Position numbers and translations under genes: made by a program | The notes under the pieces: model-generated | What the model saw: the letters and a program-made list of their open reading frames with translations, nothing else | The model's database searches: none | Told to the model about the DNA's origin: nothing | Assembly: GCF_029194005.1 (NCBI RefSeq) | Contig: NZ_JARFVA010000006.1 | Location: 1 to 64,000, forward strand | Direction: 5' to 3' | DNA from: Flagellimonas okinawensis | GTDB taxonomy: Bacteria > Bacteroidota > Bacteroidia > Flavobacteriales > Flavobacteriaceae | DNA: 64,000 nt | Shown here: positions 9,701-17,812 of the stretch, piece after piece | Layout: the number at the start of each line of letters is the position of its first letter | How positions within the stretch are numbered: the first letter of the stretch is position 1

Positions 9701-11122
9701 TTTATCCCTATGGCGGTTTCTACCTCTGGTGGTGCGGAAGTGCAAAGGCCTTTGGCAACAGTGGTTATCGGTGGTTTGATTACCGCAACGTTTTTGACGC
9801 TTGTGGTCCTTCCCGTATTATACTATTGGCTGGAATCCCGAAAAGAAAAGAAGGACAATGGTGGAGATGTAAGCTATATTAAAACATCACCCAGTATCGT
9901 AACCGTATTATTGATGGTTGGAGGTTTGATGGCTTCCGGGACTTCATTTGCCCAAGACACCAATCAAGATGGTACAATTCCAAAGACATTGACCGTTGAT
10001 GAGGCAATTGCTATGGCTAAACAGAATTATCCATCACTTAAAGAGAGCCAAGCTTTTATTGAACGGGAAAAGGCACTAAAGGGAACGAGTTTTGACCTTG
10101 GTAGCACTCAAGTTTTCACTGGCAAAGAAGAATATGGAAATAATCTTCCTGGAGTGCAGACAACCGTTGGTGTGCAACAGGGCAACATTGATTTGCTTTC
10201 CGGGTTTTCAAAATCGAAGTTTTACAAAGAGCGTATTGCCTTGGGAGAAAAGTTTTATGTGGCCAGTGAACAACAATTGGTGCGTAATGTGATGCAGGCG
10301 TATGACCAAATTAATTATTACAAGGCACAGTTGCGTTTTGCAGACCAATTGGACAGTATTTATGCCAATTTTAGAACCGCTGCCCAACTTCGGTATGATA
10401 CGGGAGAAACAGGTAAATTGGAATTTATTTCAGCCTCTTCCGAATTTCAACAGATTCAAGTATTAAGGCAACAGGCCTTTGATGATATTGAAATTGCCAA
10501 ACGTGCCTTAAAACAGTATTTGGGAACGGATGAATCCATTGAAACGATTAGTGAACCATACAAAACATTGGATTTTATGGCGACATTGGATTCCACTTCG
10601 GTGGCCAATAACCCAATGTTGCAATATGCGTTGCAAAATGCCGAAGTAAGCAAGGCAAACGTAGGTGTTGAGAAATCACAATTCCTGCCGAAATTCAGCT
10701 TATCGTATGGCAGACAGGTTGTGGATGAAGTGTCAGGCTTCAACACCTATCAGGCAGGTATTAGCATTCCGTTATGGTTTTTTCCCCAGAAGTCAAGGGT
10801 AAAGGCGGCCAAGGCAGACGCAATGGTAGCAGAGAATCAATATTTGGAACAAAAGGCGGTCACGGAAAGTCGTGTGTCGCAATTGACTAAATCCCTTGAA
10901 AAAACAAAGAAGATTTTGCAATATTACGAAGAAGGCGCACTACTCTTGGCAGAAGAACAAATTACCACCGCGCAATTGGCATCTAAAGAAGGCGAAATAG
11001 ATTACGTCAATTACATCACGATTCTCAACAGTGCCATCCGTATTAAACAAAACCATTTACAATACATCAATCAGTTTAACCAGCAGACCATTGATATGCA
11101 ATATCAATTGGGCAATTTATAA
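6707..11122 (+). CDS. CusA/CzcA heavy-metal RND transporter fused to a TolC-like outer-membrane factor
   Basis: A 1471-aa fusion. Residues 1 to about 1050 form a complete HME-type RND proton/metal antiporter. TM4 carries D400, D406 and E413 in the DFGIIVDGAV...E signature associated with divalent cations such as Zn, Co, Ni or Cd rather than Cu. From M1070 a second signal-like segment (MVGGLMASGTSFAQ) leads into a TolC/CzcC-type outer-membrane channel domain (about 1085-1471). Inner pump and outer channel are thus made as one chain, possibly processed near AQ at about 1083. The adaptor gene follows 16 bases downstream. Single-chain pump-channel proteins occur in Bacteroidota but are uncommon elsewhere. 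Confidence 0.9.
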   Translation: MINKIISFSINNKFIIGLFIVALVGTGIWSMATINLGSVPDITNNQVQVITVAPNLGTEDIEQFVTYPVELAMANLPDVIELRSVSRFGLSVVTIVFKDEAGTYLPRQLVQEKLTEVAGEIPEGFGTPFMAPITTGLGEIFQYTLKVKEGYEDKYDAMELRTIQDWIVKRQMALVPGVVEVNAFGGYVKQYEVAINPDKLKSFGITMNQVFEALKVNNANTGGAYIEKNHQANFIRGEGLARSIADLENTVVTTQNGSPVLVRDVAEKVGYGNQVRYGAFTQDGHESVGGQILMLKGESPGTVIENVQNRIDEIQKSLPEGVYIAPFLSRSELIGRTTSTVEKNLIEGSLIVIFVLVLLLGSFRGGLITASVIPLSLLFAFILMKQFGVWANLMSLGAIDFGIIVDGAVIIVEGMVFHIHQRMKKTTTAIGQPEMDEIAYESASTMMNSAFFGQLIILIVFTPILFLTGVEGKMFRPMAFTFGFAVLGAIILCLTYVPMISSMFLKPAKNQNGWFAKFENKIDRFSDKIMSGLNRGYVPLLNFALRFRAGVVIGAVTLLLIAGFIFSNMGGEFIPKFDEGDIAFQALIKPGSSLTESIEASKKLQNLINEFPEVKTVISRIGVAEIPTDPMPMDIADSYIILEKDKSKWTSADSKEELIEKIQEKISVVPGVNFVFTQPVELRFNELLTGVREDVAIKLYGEDLGVLADKVQEIAAVIRTVPGAADLNVEATSGLPQMTVEYNRAKMAQYGVTVDKLNDYVSAAFAGEEAGVIFEGEKRFDVVIRLAKEFRQDINNLKNLYIDLPNGAQVPLKEVAEISYKPGPMQISRDNTSRRISVGVNVRGRDVKSMVEEIQQKLETQVKLPPGYFVTYGGSFENLQRASDRLMIVVPIALFLIFILLYFALSSFSQSVMIYMAVPLAAIGGVFALWVRGMPFSISAGVGFIVLFGVAVLNGLVLINKFNELKESGMTDLKKRIYEATHERLRPILLTATAAIMGFIPMAVSTSGGAEVQRPLATVVIGGLITATFLTLVVLPVLYYWLESRKEKKDNGGDVSYIKTSPSIVTVLLMVGGLMASGTSFAQDTNQDGTIPKTLTVDEAIAMAKQNYPSLKESQAFIEREKALKGTSFDLGSTQVFTGKEEYGNNLPGVQTTVGVQQGNIDLLSGFSKSKFYKERIALGEKFYVASEQQLVRNVMQAYDQINYYKAQLRFADQLDSIYANFRTAAQLRYDTGETGKLEFISASSEFQQIQVLRQQAFDDIEIAKRALKQYLGTDESIETISEPYKTLDFMATLDSTSVANNPMLQYALQNAEVSKANVGVEKSQFLPKFSLSYGRQVVDEVSGFNTYQAGISIPLWFFPQKSRVKAAKADAMVAENQYLEQKAVTESRVSQLTKSLEKTKKILQYYEEGALLLAEEQITTAQLASKEGEIDYVNYITILNSAIRIKQNHLQYINQFNQQTIDMQYQLGNL

Positions 11123-11138
11123 CCTTAAAAAAAGAGAA

Positions 11139-12395
11139 ATGAAGAATATACTATTAGTAAGTACCGTATTATTTACACTTATGTTTATGAGTTGTAATGA
11201 TGCCCCAAAATCTGAACTTGGCCACAACGAAGCCGAAGGCGTATCAAAAACCAATGAAGCTGGAGAAGATGCACACGGCGAGGAAGGTCACAATGAAGGA
11301 GAAGAAGAAGGTCACAGCGAGGAAGAGGGCGTTGTGGAACTCACAAAGCAACAGGCCGAAACCATTGGTTTGGAAATGAAACCTCTGGAGGAACGCAATT
11401 TAGGGAACAACATTAAGGTAACAGGAACTCTGGAACTTTTCCCACAGGACAAGGCGAACATAAGCCCTTTTGTTGGTGGAAATGTGAGTTCCATAAAGGT
11501 AATACCCGGAGATAACGTAAAGAAAGGTCAGGTGCTGGCATATATAGAACACCCGGATATCATTGCAATGCAACAGGACTATCAGGAAAAAAATGACGAA
11601 CTGGTCTTTTTGAAACAGGATTTTGAACGCAAGCAGACCCTTTACGATAAAGGTGTGTCTTCGGGAAAGGAATTTCAGATGGCACAGTCAAAATTTCGTT
11701 CCACAACATCCAGTGTCAATGGTTTAAGGGCTCAATTGAGGTTGTTGGGGATTAATCCGGAAAAAGTGGCGGAAGGCCAAATATATTCCGCAGTTCCCAT
11801 TACCACGCCCATAAGTGGTTACGTGGACGAAGTAATGATAAGTTTGGGAGATTATGTTGGTACACAATCCAAAATGTTCTCGATAAGTGATAATTCAAAA
11901 ATTTATGTCAACTTCAAAGTCTATGAAAAGGACATAAAGCAAATCCAGAAAGGACAACAGATATATTTTTCCACGGCCTCTCACCCAGATGAACTGCTTA
12001 AGGCCACCGTTCGGTCTATAGGTAAAACCTTCAATACCGACCCAAAAGCTATAGAAGTTCTTGCCGATATAGAAAACAAGGATAAAAACCTTTTGCCAGG
12101 TATGTATGTGGAAGGGCGCATAGTGCAGGGCGAGAAAAAGGGTTTCGCCGTTCCGGAAGCCGCCATTATAAAGGAAGGCGAGCAATCCTTCATTTTCATA
12201 TTGGATGAAGATGAGGAAATGGAAGTAGGCAAAATGAAATTCAAAATGATACCCGTAACGGTTGGTATTACTGATTTAGGCTTTGTTGAAGTCAATCTGC
12301 CTGCCGAAGTTTCAAAGGATGCCAAAGTTGTCATAAACGGAGCTTATAACCTGTCTTCCGAGATGGTTAAAGGCGAACTGGAACACGGACATTAA
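11139..12395 (+). CDS. CusB/CzcB-type periplasmic adaptor lipoprotein
   Basis: A membrane-fusion protein (418 aa) that bridges the RND pump and the outer-membrane channel. The start at 11139 gives a lipoprotein signal with lipobox FMSC (residue 19 or so). A linker rich in His, Glu and Gly (about residues 25-62, several GHNE/GHSE units) follows and could hold metal. Lipoyl/hairpin and beta-barrel domains then follow, with the helical hairpin near DYQEKNDELVFLKQDFERKQ. It directly follows the RND-TolC fusion and completes the tripartite pump. Confidence 0.9.
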   Translation: MKNILLVSTVLFTLMFMSCNDAPKSELGHNEAEGVSKTNEAGEDAHGEEGHNEGEEEGHSEEEGVVELTKQQAETIGLEMKPLEERNLGNNIKVTGTLELFPQDKANISPFVGGNVSSIKVIPGDNVKKGQVLAYIEHPDIIAMQQDYQEKNDELVFLKQDFERKQTLYDKGVSSGKEFQMAQSKFRSTTSSVNGLRAQLRLLGINPEKVAEGQIYSAVPITTPISGYVDEVMISLGDYVGTQSKMFSISDNSKIYVNFKVYEKDIKQIQKGQQIYFSTASHPDELLKATVRSIGKTFNTDPKAIEVLADIENKDKNLLPGMYVEGRIVQGEKKGFAVPEAAIIKEGEQSFIFILDEDEEMEVGKMKFKMIPVTVGITDLGFVEVNLPAEVSKDAKVVINGAYNLSSEMVKGELEHGH

Positions 12396-12404
12396 TTCAA
12401 TAAT

Positions 12405-12476
12405 AATCAAAGATTTTGATTCCGAGTTTGTTTATCGTCTTAATTAGTTAGTTAAAAATTAGAAAACAGGCTCGGT
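12405..12476 (+). terminator. hairpins between the efflux adaptor and the PII-like gene
   Basis: AATCAAA (12405-12411) and TTTGATT (12415-12421) form a perfect 7-bp inverted repeat around GAT. A longer imperfect one pairs CCGAGTTTGTTT (12422-12433) with AAAACAGGCTCGG (about 12464-12476). No strong T run follows, so termination, attenuation or a regulator site are all possible. Confidence 0.3.
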
Positions 12477-12510
12477 TCAAAATCGATTAAAAATTTAAAA
12501 AATTCATAAT

Positions 12511-12849
12511 ATGAAGGAAATAAAAGCATTTATAAAACCGAACCGAATCCAAAGAGTCATTGAAGCACTTTCTGACAATGGATTTGAAAGTATGACCCTT
12601 TCAAATGGAGAAGGCACAGGAGCATTTAAGGCAAAAGGCGCAAGACCGTCGTTGGATTTTCGTATTACCGATAGTCCTGTAGTTAAGCTGGAATTGGTCT
12701 GTCAAAATGAGGAAGCCCAAGCTGCCATTGAAATAATTTTAAAAAATGGCAAAACGGAAGAACCTGGAGATGGTATTATCTATATAGCAAATATTGAGGA
12801 TGCCTTTCAAATTAAAACTGGAGAATCCTTAAAACGGTACGACCTATAA
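12511..12849 (+). CDS. PII-like protein of the metal-efflux-associated type (PII-NG-like)
   Basis: A 112-aa protein beginning MKEIKAFIKPNRIQRVIEAL, the characteristic first strand and helix of PII signalling proteins, with a PII fold throughout. The T-loop region is short and unlike GlnB (GEGTGAFKAKGARPS), so nitrogen control by uridylylation is unlikely. A PII new group encoded beside CusABC-type pumps is known in the literature, and this gene sits 115 bases after the efflux adaptor. A sensory or regulatory role in metal export is inferred from this context. Confidence 0.75.
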   Translation: MKEIKAFIKPNRIQRVIEALSDNGFESMTLSNGEGTGAFKAKGARPSLDFRITDSPVVKLELVCQNEEAQAAIEIILKNGKTEEPGDGIIYIANIEDAFQIKTGESLKRYDL

Positions 12850-12864
12850 AACACTTTGTTGTAA

Positions 12865-13287
12865 ATGGAAAAATTAGTTCAACTTCTGGAAAGCAAAGGG
12901 ATACGACCTACGGCTATGCGCTTGATGACTTATAAACGTTTGGCGGAATTAGAGGCGACCATAAGTCTTGGCGACTTGGAAAAGGATTTTAAGGTCAGTG
13001 AAAGAAGCACCCTATTTAGGACTATGAAAACATTTGAAGAAAAAGGTATTGTGCATCAAATTGAGGATGGTACGGGAATTATAAAATACGCCCTTTGCGA
13101 AGAAAATTGTGAATGCGAGGTCGGCAACGACCTTCATTTGCACTTTCATTGCAACAATTGTAATGAAACAGTCTGTTTAACAGAGCATAAAATCCCTCAC
13201 ATCAACTTGCCTGATGGCTATATCACGAAGGACATTAACTTGGTGGTAAAGGGTATCTGCGAAAAATGCAGTGGCAATTTGGATTAA
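12865..13287 (+). CDS. Fur-family transcriptional regulator (first copy)
   Basis: A 140-aa Fur/Zur/PerR-type repressor. The N-terminal winged helix (residues 1-75, with KVSERSTLFRTMKTFEEKGIVHQI) is followed by a dimer/metal domain with LHLHFHCNNC (about 92-101) and a second Cys pair CEKC near the end, giving a structural zinc site. It is coded 16 bases after the PII-like gene and upstream of the STAS-like and P-type ATPase genes, so it probably controls this metal island. The sensed metal cannot be told from sequence. Confidence 0.85.
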   Translation: MEKLVQLLESKGIRPTAMRLMTYKRLAELEATISLGDLEKDFKVSERSTLFRTMKTFEEKGIVHQIEDGTGIIKYALCEENCECEVGNDLHLHFHCNNCNETVCLTEHKIPHINLPDGYITKDINLVVKGICEKCSGNLD

Positions 13288-13331
13288 ACCTTTGGTTTTT
13301 AAATTCAATTATCATTTATAAATAATTAGCA

Positions 13332-13679
13332 ATGATAACAATCTATAAAAAAGAAGCTACGGTATATATGGTAGCAGAAAACAAGCTGGATGCCAAGGAT
13401 TATGAAAACTTGATACCGGTCTTAACAGAACACATAAATGCATATCAGGAAGTTTTCTGGTACATTGAAATGCAAAATTTTGAAGGCTGGACGGTAAGTG
13501 CCTATTGGAAGGGCATTGAATTAAACCTTCCGAATGAAAAGCATTTAAAGCGTGTTGCTTTGGTGGGTAGCGTTAAATGGCAAGAGCAATTTACCGAGGT
13601 ATTGCTTCCTTTTTCAGAAGCCCATATAAAATTTTATAAGACCGAAGAAAAAGACGATGCCAAAGAGTGGATAAAATAA
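13332..13679 (+). CDS. STAS/SEC14-like domain protein (SpoIIAA-like)
   Basis: A 115-aa soluble protein with the SpoIIAA/SEC14-like pattern: MVAENKLDAKDYENLIPVL, FWYIEMQNFEGWTVSAYW and the final VALVGSVKWQEQF block. Members of this family are often carried near cation pumps, but their activity is not settled. It lies 10 bases upstream of the P-type ATPase and is probably co-translated with it. Confidence 0.7.
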   Translation: MITIYKKEATVYMVAENKLDAKDYENLIPVLTEHINAYQEVFWYIEMQNFEGWTVSAYWKGIELNLPNEKHLKRVALVGSVKWQEQFTEVLLPFSEAHIKFYKTEEKDDAKEWIK

Positions 13680-13688
13680 AAATAAAAA

Positions 13689-16214
13689 ATGGAAAAACTA
13701 CAACTAAAAATACCGGTCATCCTTCCGCAAGTTCCTAACGAAAAAGATTCTTGTGTTGAAAGGCTTATTCAAAAACTACAAGCTAAAGAGGGCATCGAAA
13801 AAGTGCACATTGCCGATGCAAACGGAGCTGATGTGCCACAGCTCTGTTTTCATTATGACCCAGATATCATTTCCATTGACCGCATTCAATCCCTCGCCGA
13901 AAGTACTGGTGCCAAGATTACCGAAAAATACGGGCATTTGCTCATTGAAGTTAAAGGAATTAGACACACAAGACAGGCTCGTTCCATAGAGAAAAGCCTT
14001 TTGGCAATCAATGGAGTTTTGGAAGCTTCCGTTTCAGGCTCTGGAATGGTACGACTTGAATTTGATAAAAAGCAAACAAATTTTGATGAAATAAGTAAAC
14101 AAATTGAAAAAGAAGACCTTCAGATTCAAAGAAGTGCTTCAAACGAAAATGATTACACCAAAGCATCCAAAAAACAGGAGCGTTCAAAGAAGGAAGAGAC
14201 TAAAGAGCAAACTTCCACAGAGGGACACGAGCACAAAGAAGGCGAGACCCACGAGGAAGGAGAAGAGCACGCCCACGGTGGTATTTTCGGTAAAAATACG
14301 GAGCTCATTTTTTCCATTATCTGTGGGGCACTTCTCGGAATAGGTTTCGGCCTTTCCTATGTGGAATCCATCCCAGATTGGGTCAGTCTTACTTTATACA
14401 TTGGCGCTTACTTTTTCGGTGGTTTCTTTACGGCCAAGGAAGCAGTACAGACCGTTGCCAAAGGCGGTTTTGAAATTGACTTCTTAATGCTGGTTGCCGC
14501 CATTGGTGCAGCCATTCTGGGAGAATGGGCAGAAGGTGCATTGTTATTGTTCCTGTTTAGTTTGGGGCACGCCCTTGAACATTATGCAATGGAAAAGGCC
14601 CGAAAATCTATCGCAGCACTGGCAGATTTGGCACCAAAAACAGCCTTGCTGAAAAAAGATGACAAGACAGAAGAAGTCGGTATTGAAAAATTAATTATAG
14701 GCGATATCATTGTGGTCAAGCCCAACAGTAAAATATCTGCCGATGGTGTTGTGGTCAAAGGAAAAAGTAGTGTCAACCAAGCCCCTATTACCGGGGAAAG
14801 TGTACCGGTGGACAAAGTTCCCGTGGAGGATACTGCCAAGGACTATTCAGAGGATGATGAAATCAAAGACGAAAACCGCGTATTTTCTGGAACTATTAAT
14901 GGCAACAACACCCTTGAAATAAAGGTAATCAAAGAAGCAAAGGACTCTACGCTGTCCCGATTGGTAAAATTGGTCAACGAGGCACAGACCCAAAAATCGC
15001 CCACCCAGTTGCTTACCGATAAATTTGAAAGATATTTTGTGCCTTCCGTACTGGTATTGGTCGTGCTACTGCTCTTCGCTTTCTTGGTCATCGATGAACC
15101 CTTTAGCGATAGTTTTTACCGTGCAATGGCAGTATTGGTAGCCGCCAGTCCCTGTGCACTCGCCATTTCAACACCAAGTGCGGTATTAAGCGGTGTGGCA
15201 CGGGCAGCACGGGGCGGTGTTCTTATCAAAGGTGGGCGACCGCTTGAGGATTTAGGGGTCATTACCGCTTTGGCTTTTGATAAAACGGGCACGCTTACCG
15301 AAGGCAAGCCCAAACTTACCGAAGTAGTACCACTGGGGAATATTGAAGAAAATGAACTGTTAAAGATAGCCGTTGCCGTTGAAAACTTGAGCGACCACCC
15401 TTTGGCCAAAGCCGTCGTAAGGGATGGGAAAGAGCGTCTGAAAGGTACTGATATTACCGATGCGTCAGATTTGGAAGCGGTTCTCGGAAAAGGTATCAAA
15501 GCTTCTTTGGGCAAGGATAAAATCTATATTGGAAACCTTGACTTGTACGAAGACCTCGATGAAGCAAAACCATCCGAAGTTATATCGAATAAAGTAAAAG
15601 AACTTGAAGGTGGTGGAAATACCACAATGCTCATAAGAAGGAACAAAGAATATATAGGTATCATCGCCCTGATGGATACCCCACGGGAAGCGGCCAAGGA
15701 AACCCTTAAAAAATTAAAGGAAATCGGTATTAAGCGGATGATAATGCTAACTGGCGATAATCAAAAGGTTGCCGATGCCGTTGCTAAAGAAATTGGGTTG
15801 ACCGATGCCTGGGGAAGCCTGTTGCCAGAGGAAAAGGTAGATGCCATTAAAAAATTAAAAGAACAGGAATCCAAAGTCGCAATGGTAGGCGACGGTGTGA
15901 ACGATGCCCCTGCAATGGCAAACAGCACCGTAGGTATCGCAATGGGTGCAGCGGGCAGTGATGTGGCATTGGAAACAGCTGACATTGCCCTAATGGCCGA
16001 TAAACTGGAAACCCTGCCCTTTGCCATAGGTTTGAGCAGGAAGGCAAAGACCATTATCAAGCAAAACCTTTGGGTCAGCCTCGGTATTGTGGCATTGCTT
16101 ATCCCCTCAACCATTTTTGGGCTTGCCAATATCGGTATTGCGGTCGTCATCCACGAAGGCTCAACATTACTTGTGGTATTCAATGCCTTAAGGCTTTTGG
16201 CTTATAAAAAATAA
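13689..16214 (+). CDS. P1B-type heavy-metal-transporting ATPase (Zn/Cd/Pb-like)
   Basis: An 841-aa metal-exporting P-type ATPase. The membrane metal site SPC lies at residues 487-489, the phosphorylation motif DKTGT at 531-535 and the hinge GDGVND at 734-739. The SPC and GSDVALETAD pattern fits P1B-2 (Zn/Cd/Pb) pumps. The N-terminus holds two ferredoxin-like HMA folds without the usual CXXC. A His/Glu-rich linker at about 178-197 may serve as metal sensor instead. It follows the STAS-like gene and is followed by a second Fur regulator. Confidence 0.92.
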   Translation: MEKLQLKIPVILPQVPNEKDSCVERLIQKLQAKEGIEKVHIADANGADVPQLCFHYDPDIISIDRIQSLAESTGAKITEKYGHLLIEVKGIRHTRQARSIEKSLLAINGVLEASVSGSGMVRLEFDKKQTNFDEISKQIEKEDLQIQRSASNENDYTKASKKQERSKKEETKEQTSTEGHEHKEGETHEEGEEHAHGGIFGKNTELIFSIICGALLGIGFGLSYVESIPDWVSLTLYIGAYFFGGFFTAKEAVQTVAKGGFEIDFLMLVAAIGAAILGEWAEGALLLFLFSLGHALEHYAMEKARKSIAALADLAPKTALLKKDDKTEEVGIEKLIIGDIIVVKPNSKISADGVVVKGKSSVNQAPITGESVPVDKVPVEDTAKDYSEDDEIKDENRVFSGTINGNNTLEIKVIKEAKDSTLSRLVKLVNEAQTQKSPTQLLTDKFERYFVPSVLVLVVLLLFAFLVIDEPFSDSFYRAMAVLVAASPCALAISTPSAVLSGVARAARGGVLIKGGRPLEDLGVITALAFDKTGTLTEGKPKLTEVVPLGNIEENELLKIAVAVENLSDHPLAKAVVRDGKERLKGTDITDASDLEAVLGKGIKASLGKDKIYIGNLDLYEDLDEAKPSEVISNKVKELEGGGNTTMLIRRNKEYIGIIALMDTPREAAKETLKKLKEIGIKRMIMLTGDNQKVADAVAKEIGLTDAWGSLLPEEKVDAIKKLKEQESKVAMVGDGVNDAPAMANSTVGIAMGAAGSDVALETADIALMADKLETLPFAIGLSRKAKTIIKQNLWVSLGIVALLIPSTIFGLANIGIAVVIHEGSTLLVVFNALRLLAYKK

Positions 16215-16251
16215 ATTTAATAAAAAGGGTTGCTTTTGAATCAAGGTTAAA

Positions 16252-16689
16252 ATGACCAAAACGGAAAAAATATTATCAAATCACGGTATTCGCCCTACCC
16301 AAATGAGGTCGAAGATATACAAGTTCCTAAAAAGGAAACAAAGTGCCGTGTCCTTTTCCGATTTGAAAAAGGCCTTTGTTCAAAAGAGCGAAACCAATAA
16401 AACAGCAAACAGAACGACCTTTTATCGCAATCTCAAGATTTTTGAGGATAAAGGGTTGATTCATCAGATTAATGATGGGGTCGGAGTGGCAAAATATGCG
16501 ATTTCTGATGAAAATGCCAAAGCTAAATATGGTATAGATTTACATATGCACTTTCATTGTGTGGTTTGTACGAAAACCATCTGTTTACCGAATAAAATAT
16601 CGGAAGAGAGCTTGCCAAACGATTATGAAATAAACAATGTGAACCTTGTATTGAAAGGAGTATGTGAAAAATGCAGGAAAAAACAATAA
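16252..16689 (+). CDS. Fur-family transcriptional regulator (second copy)
   Basis: A 145-aa Fur-family protein, a distant paralogue of the one at 12865-13287. It has a winged helix with NRTTFYRNLKIFEDKGLIHQI, a metal domain with DLHMHFHCVVC and a final CEKC pair. It lies 37 bases after the P1B ATPase, and its 3' end overlaps the small downstream gene by 19 bases. Two Fur-like regulators in one island suggest separate control of the RND and ATPase/CDF arms, or responses to different metals. Confidence 0.85.
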   Translation: MTKTEKILSNHGIRPTQMRSKIYKFLKRKQSAVSFSDLKKAFVQKSETNKTANRTTFYRNLKIFEDKGLIHQINDGVGVAKYAISDENAKAKYGIDLHMHFHCVVCTKTICLPNKISEESLPNDYEINNVNLVLKGVCEKCRKKQ

Positions 16690-16940
16690 GGATGAAAAAG
16701 CTTCAGCAATTGACCAAGGAAATTAACGAATTAACTTTGAGAATTGAACAGGACTATCCTGAACTATACCAATATCTCGATGAAAACCCTATTACCATTC
16801 CTGATTGCGAAACACCCGAGATTTCGGTCAACTCGTTCGTGGACTATTTGGATAACCTGAAGTCACTCTTGGAAAGGTATATAGAGTCGCATAAACAAAT
16901 GAAGCACTTGAGGACAATTAATTCAGTAGTATATAAATGA
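16671..16940 (+). CDS. small uncharacterised protein in the metal island
   Basis: An 89-aa (or 82-aa if started at the ATG at 16692) acidic, helical protein with coiled-coil potential at the start (LTKEINELTLRIEQDYPELYQYL). No family is recognised and no Cys pair is present. It overlaps the upstream Fur gene by 19 bases and the downstream CDF gene by 4 (ATGA), so it is tightly coupled in translation. Role unknown. Confidence 0.65.
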   Translation: MQEKTIRMKKLQQLTKEINELTLRIEQDYPELYQYLDENPITIPDCETPEISVNSFVDYLDNLKSLLERYIESHKQMKHLRTINSVVYK

Positions 16941-17728
16941 ACAAGAGCACTTTTAAAATCAGTAAAATGGACTGCCCTTCAGAAGAGCAGATGATTCGGA
17001 TGAAGTTGGAGTCTTATGCCGAAGTAAAATATTTGGACTTTGATATTCCCAACAGAAAATTGGAAGTATATCACGTGGACGATATCAAGGCGATACAAAT
17101 GTCTATAGCGAGCTTAAAACTTGGGGATTCCTTTGAGGGAACCACAGAAGCCGAACCACCCGTAATGGAAGACCAATCCAAACAAAAAAGAATCCTTTGG
17201 TGGGTCTTGGGCATCAACTTTGGCTTTTTCGTTATCGAAATGACCACTGGTTGGATATCTGGCTCAATGGGACTTATAGCAGATTCGTTGGATATGCTGG
17301 CAGATTCCATCGTATATGCGCTAAGCCTATTCGCGGTAGGCGGTGCCATTTCCAGAAAAAAGAAGGTCGCAAAATTCAGCGGATACTTTCAGATGGCATT
17401 GGCAACACTTGGGTTTGTAGAGGTTTTGCGAAGGTTTTTCAGCGATACCGAAACACCTTTGTTCCAATGGATGATTATCGTTTCGATTTTCGCATTGGTA
17501 GGTAATTTGATATCGCTCTGGCTTATCAACAAAACCAAGAGCAAAGAAGCCCATATGCAGGCAAGTGCCATTTTTACGTCCAATGATATCATTGTTAACG
17601 GTGGTGTTATAGCAGCAGGGATACTGGTTTATTTTCTGAATAGTAAATGGCCCGATTTAGTAATTGGCGGCATCGTTTTCACGTTTGTGATGCGTGGTGC
17701 AATAAGAATTTTAAAATTGTCGAAGTAG
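16937..17728 (+). CDS. cation diffusion facilitator with N-terminal HMA-like domain
   Basis: A 263-aa cation/proton antiporter. Residues 1-75 form a HMA-like domain with a single Cys in KMDCPSEEQ. Six hydrophobic segments follow, with the metal-site motif ADSLDMLAD in TM2 and TSNDIIVNGGV in TM5. The usual C-terminal cytoplasmic domain is absent. Fusion of an HMA-like domain to a short CDF is known in Bacteroidota annotation. It is the last gene of the + strand metal island, coupled to the preceding small gene. Confidence 0.85.
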   Translation: MNKSTFKISKMDCPSEEQMIRMKLESYAEVKYLDFDIPNRKLEVYHVDDIKAIQMSIASLKLGDSFEGTTEAEPPVMEDQSKQKRILWWVLGINFGFFVIEMTTGWISGSMGLIADSLDMLADSIVYALSLFAVGGAISRKKKVAKFSGYFQMALATLGFVEVLRRFFSDTETPLFQWMIIVSIFALVGNLISLWLINKTKSKEAHMQASAIFTSNDIIVNGGVIAAGILVYFLNSKWPDLVIGGIVFTFVMRGAIRILKLSK

Positions 17729-17812
17729 CTTAGATTGCAGAAGATGAATTGGAAATAGTATAAAAGAATGTCTCAAAATAGAAGAAATAGAAGAAAGAAA
17801 AAAAATCGGAAA

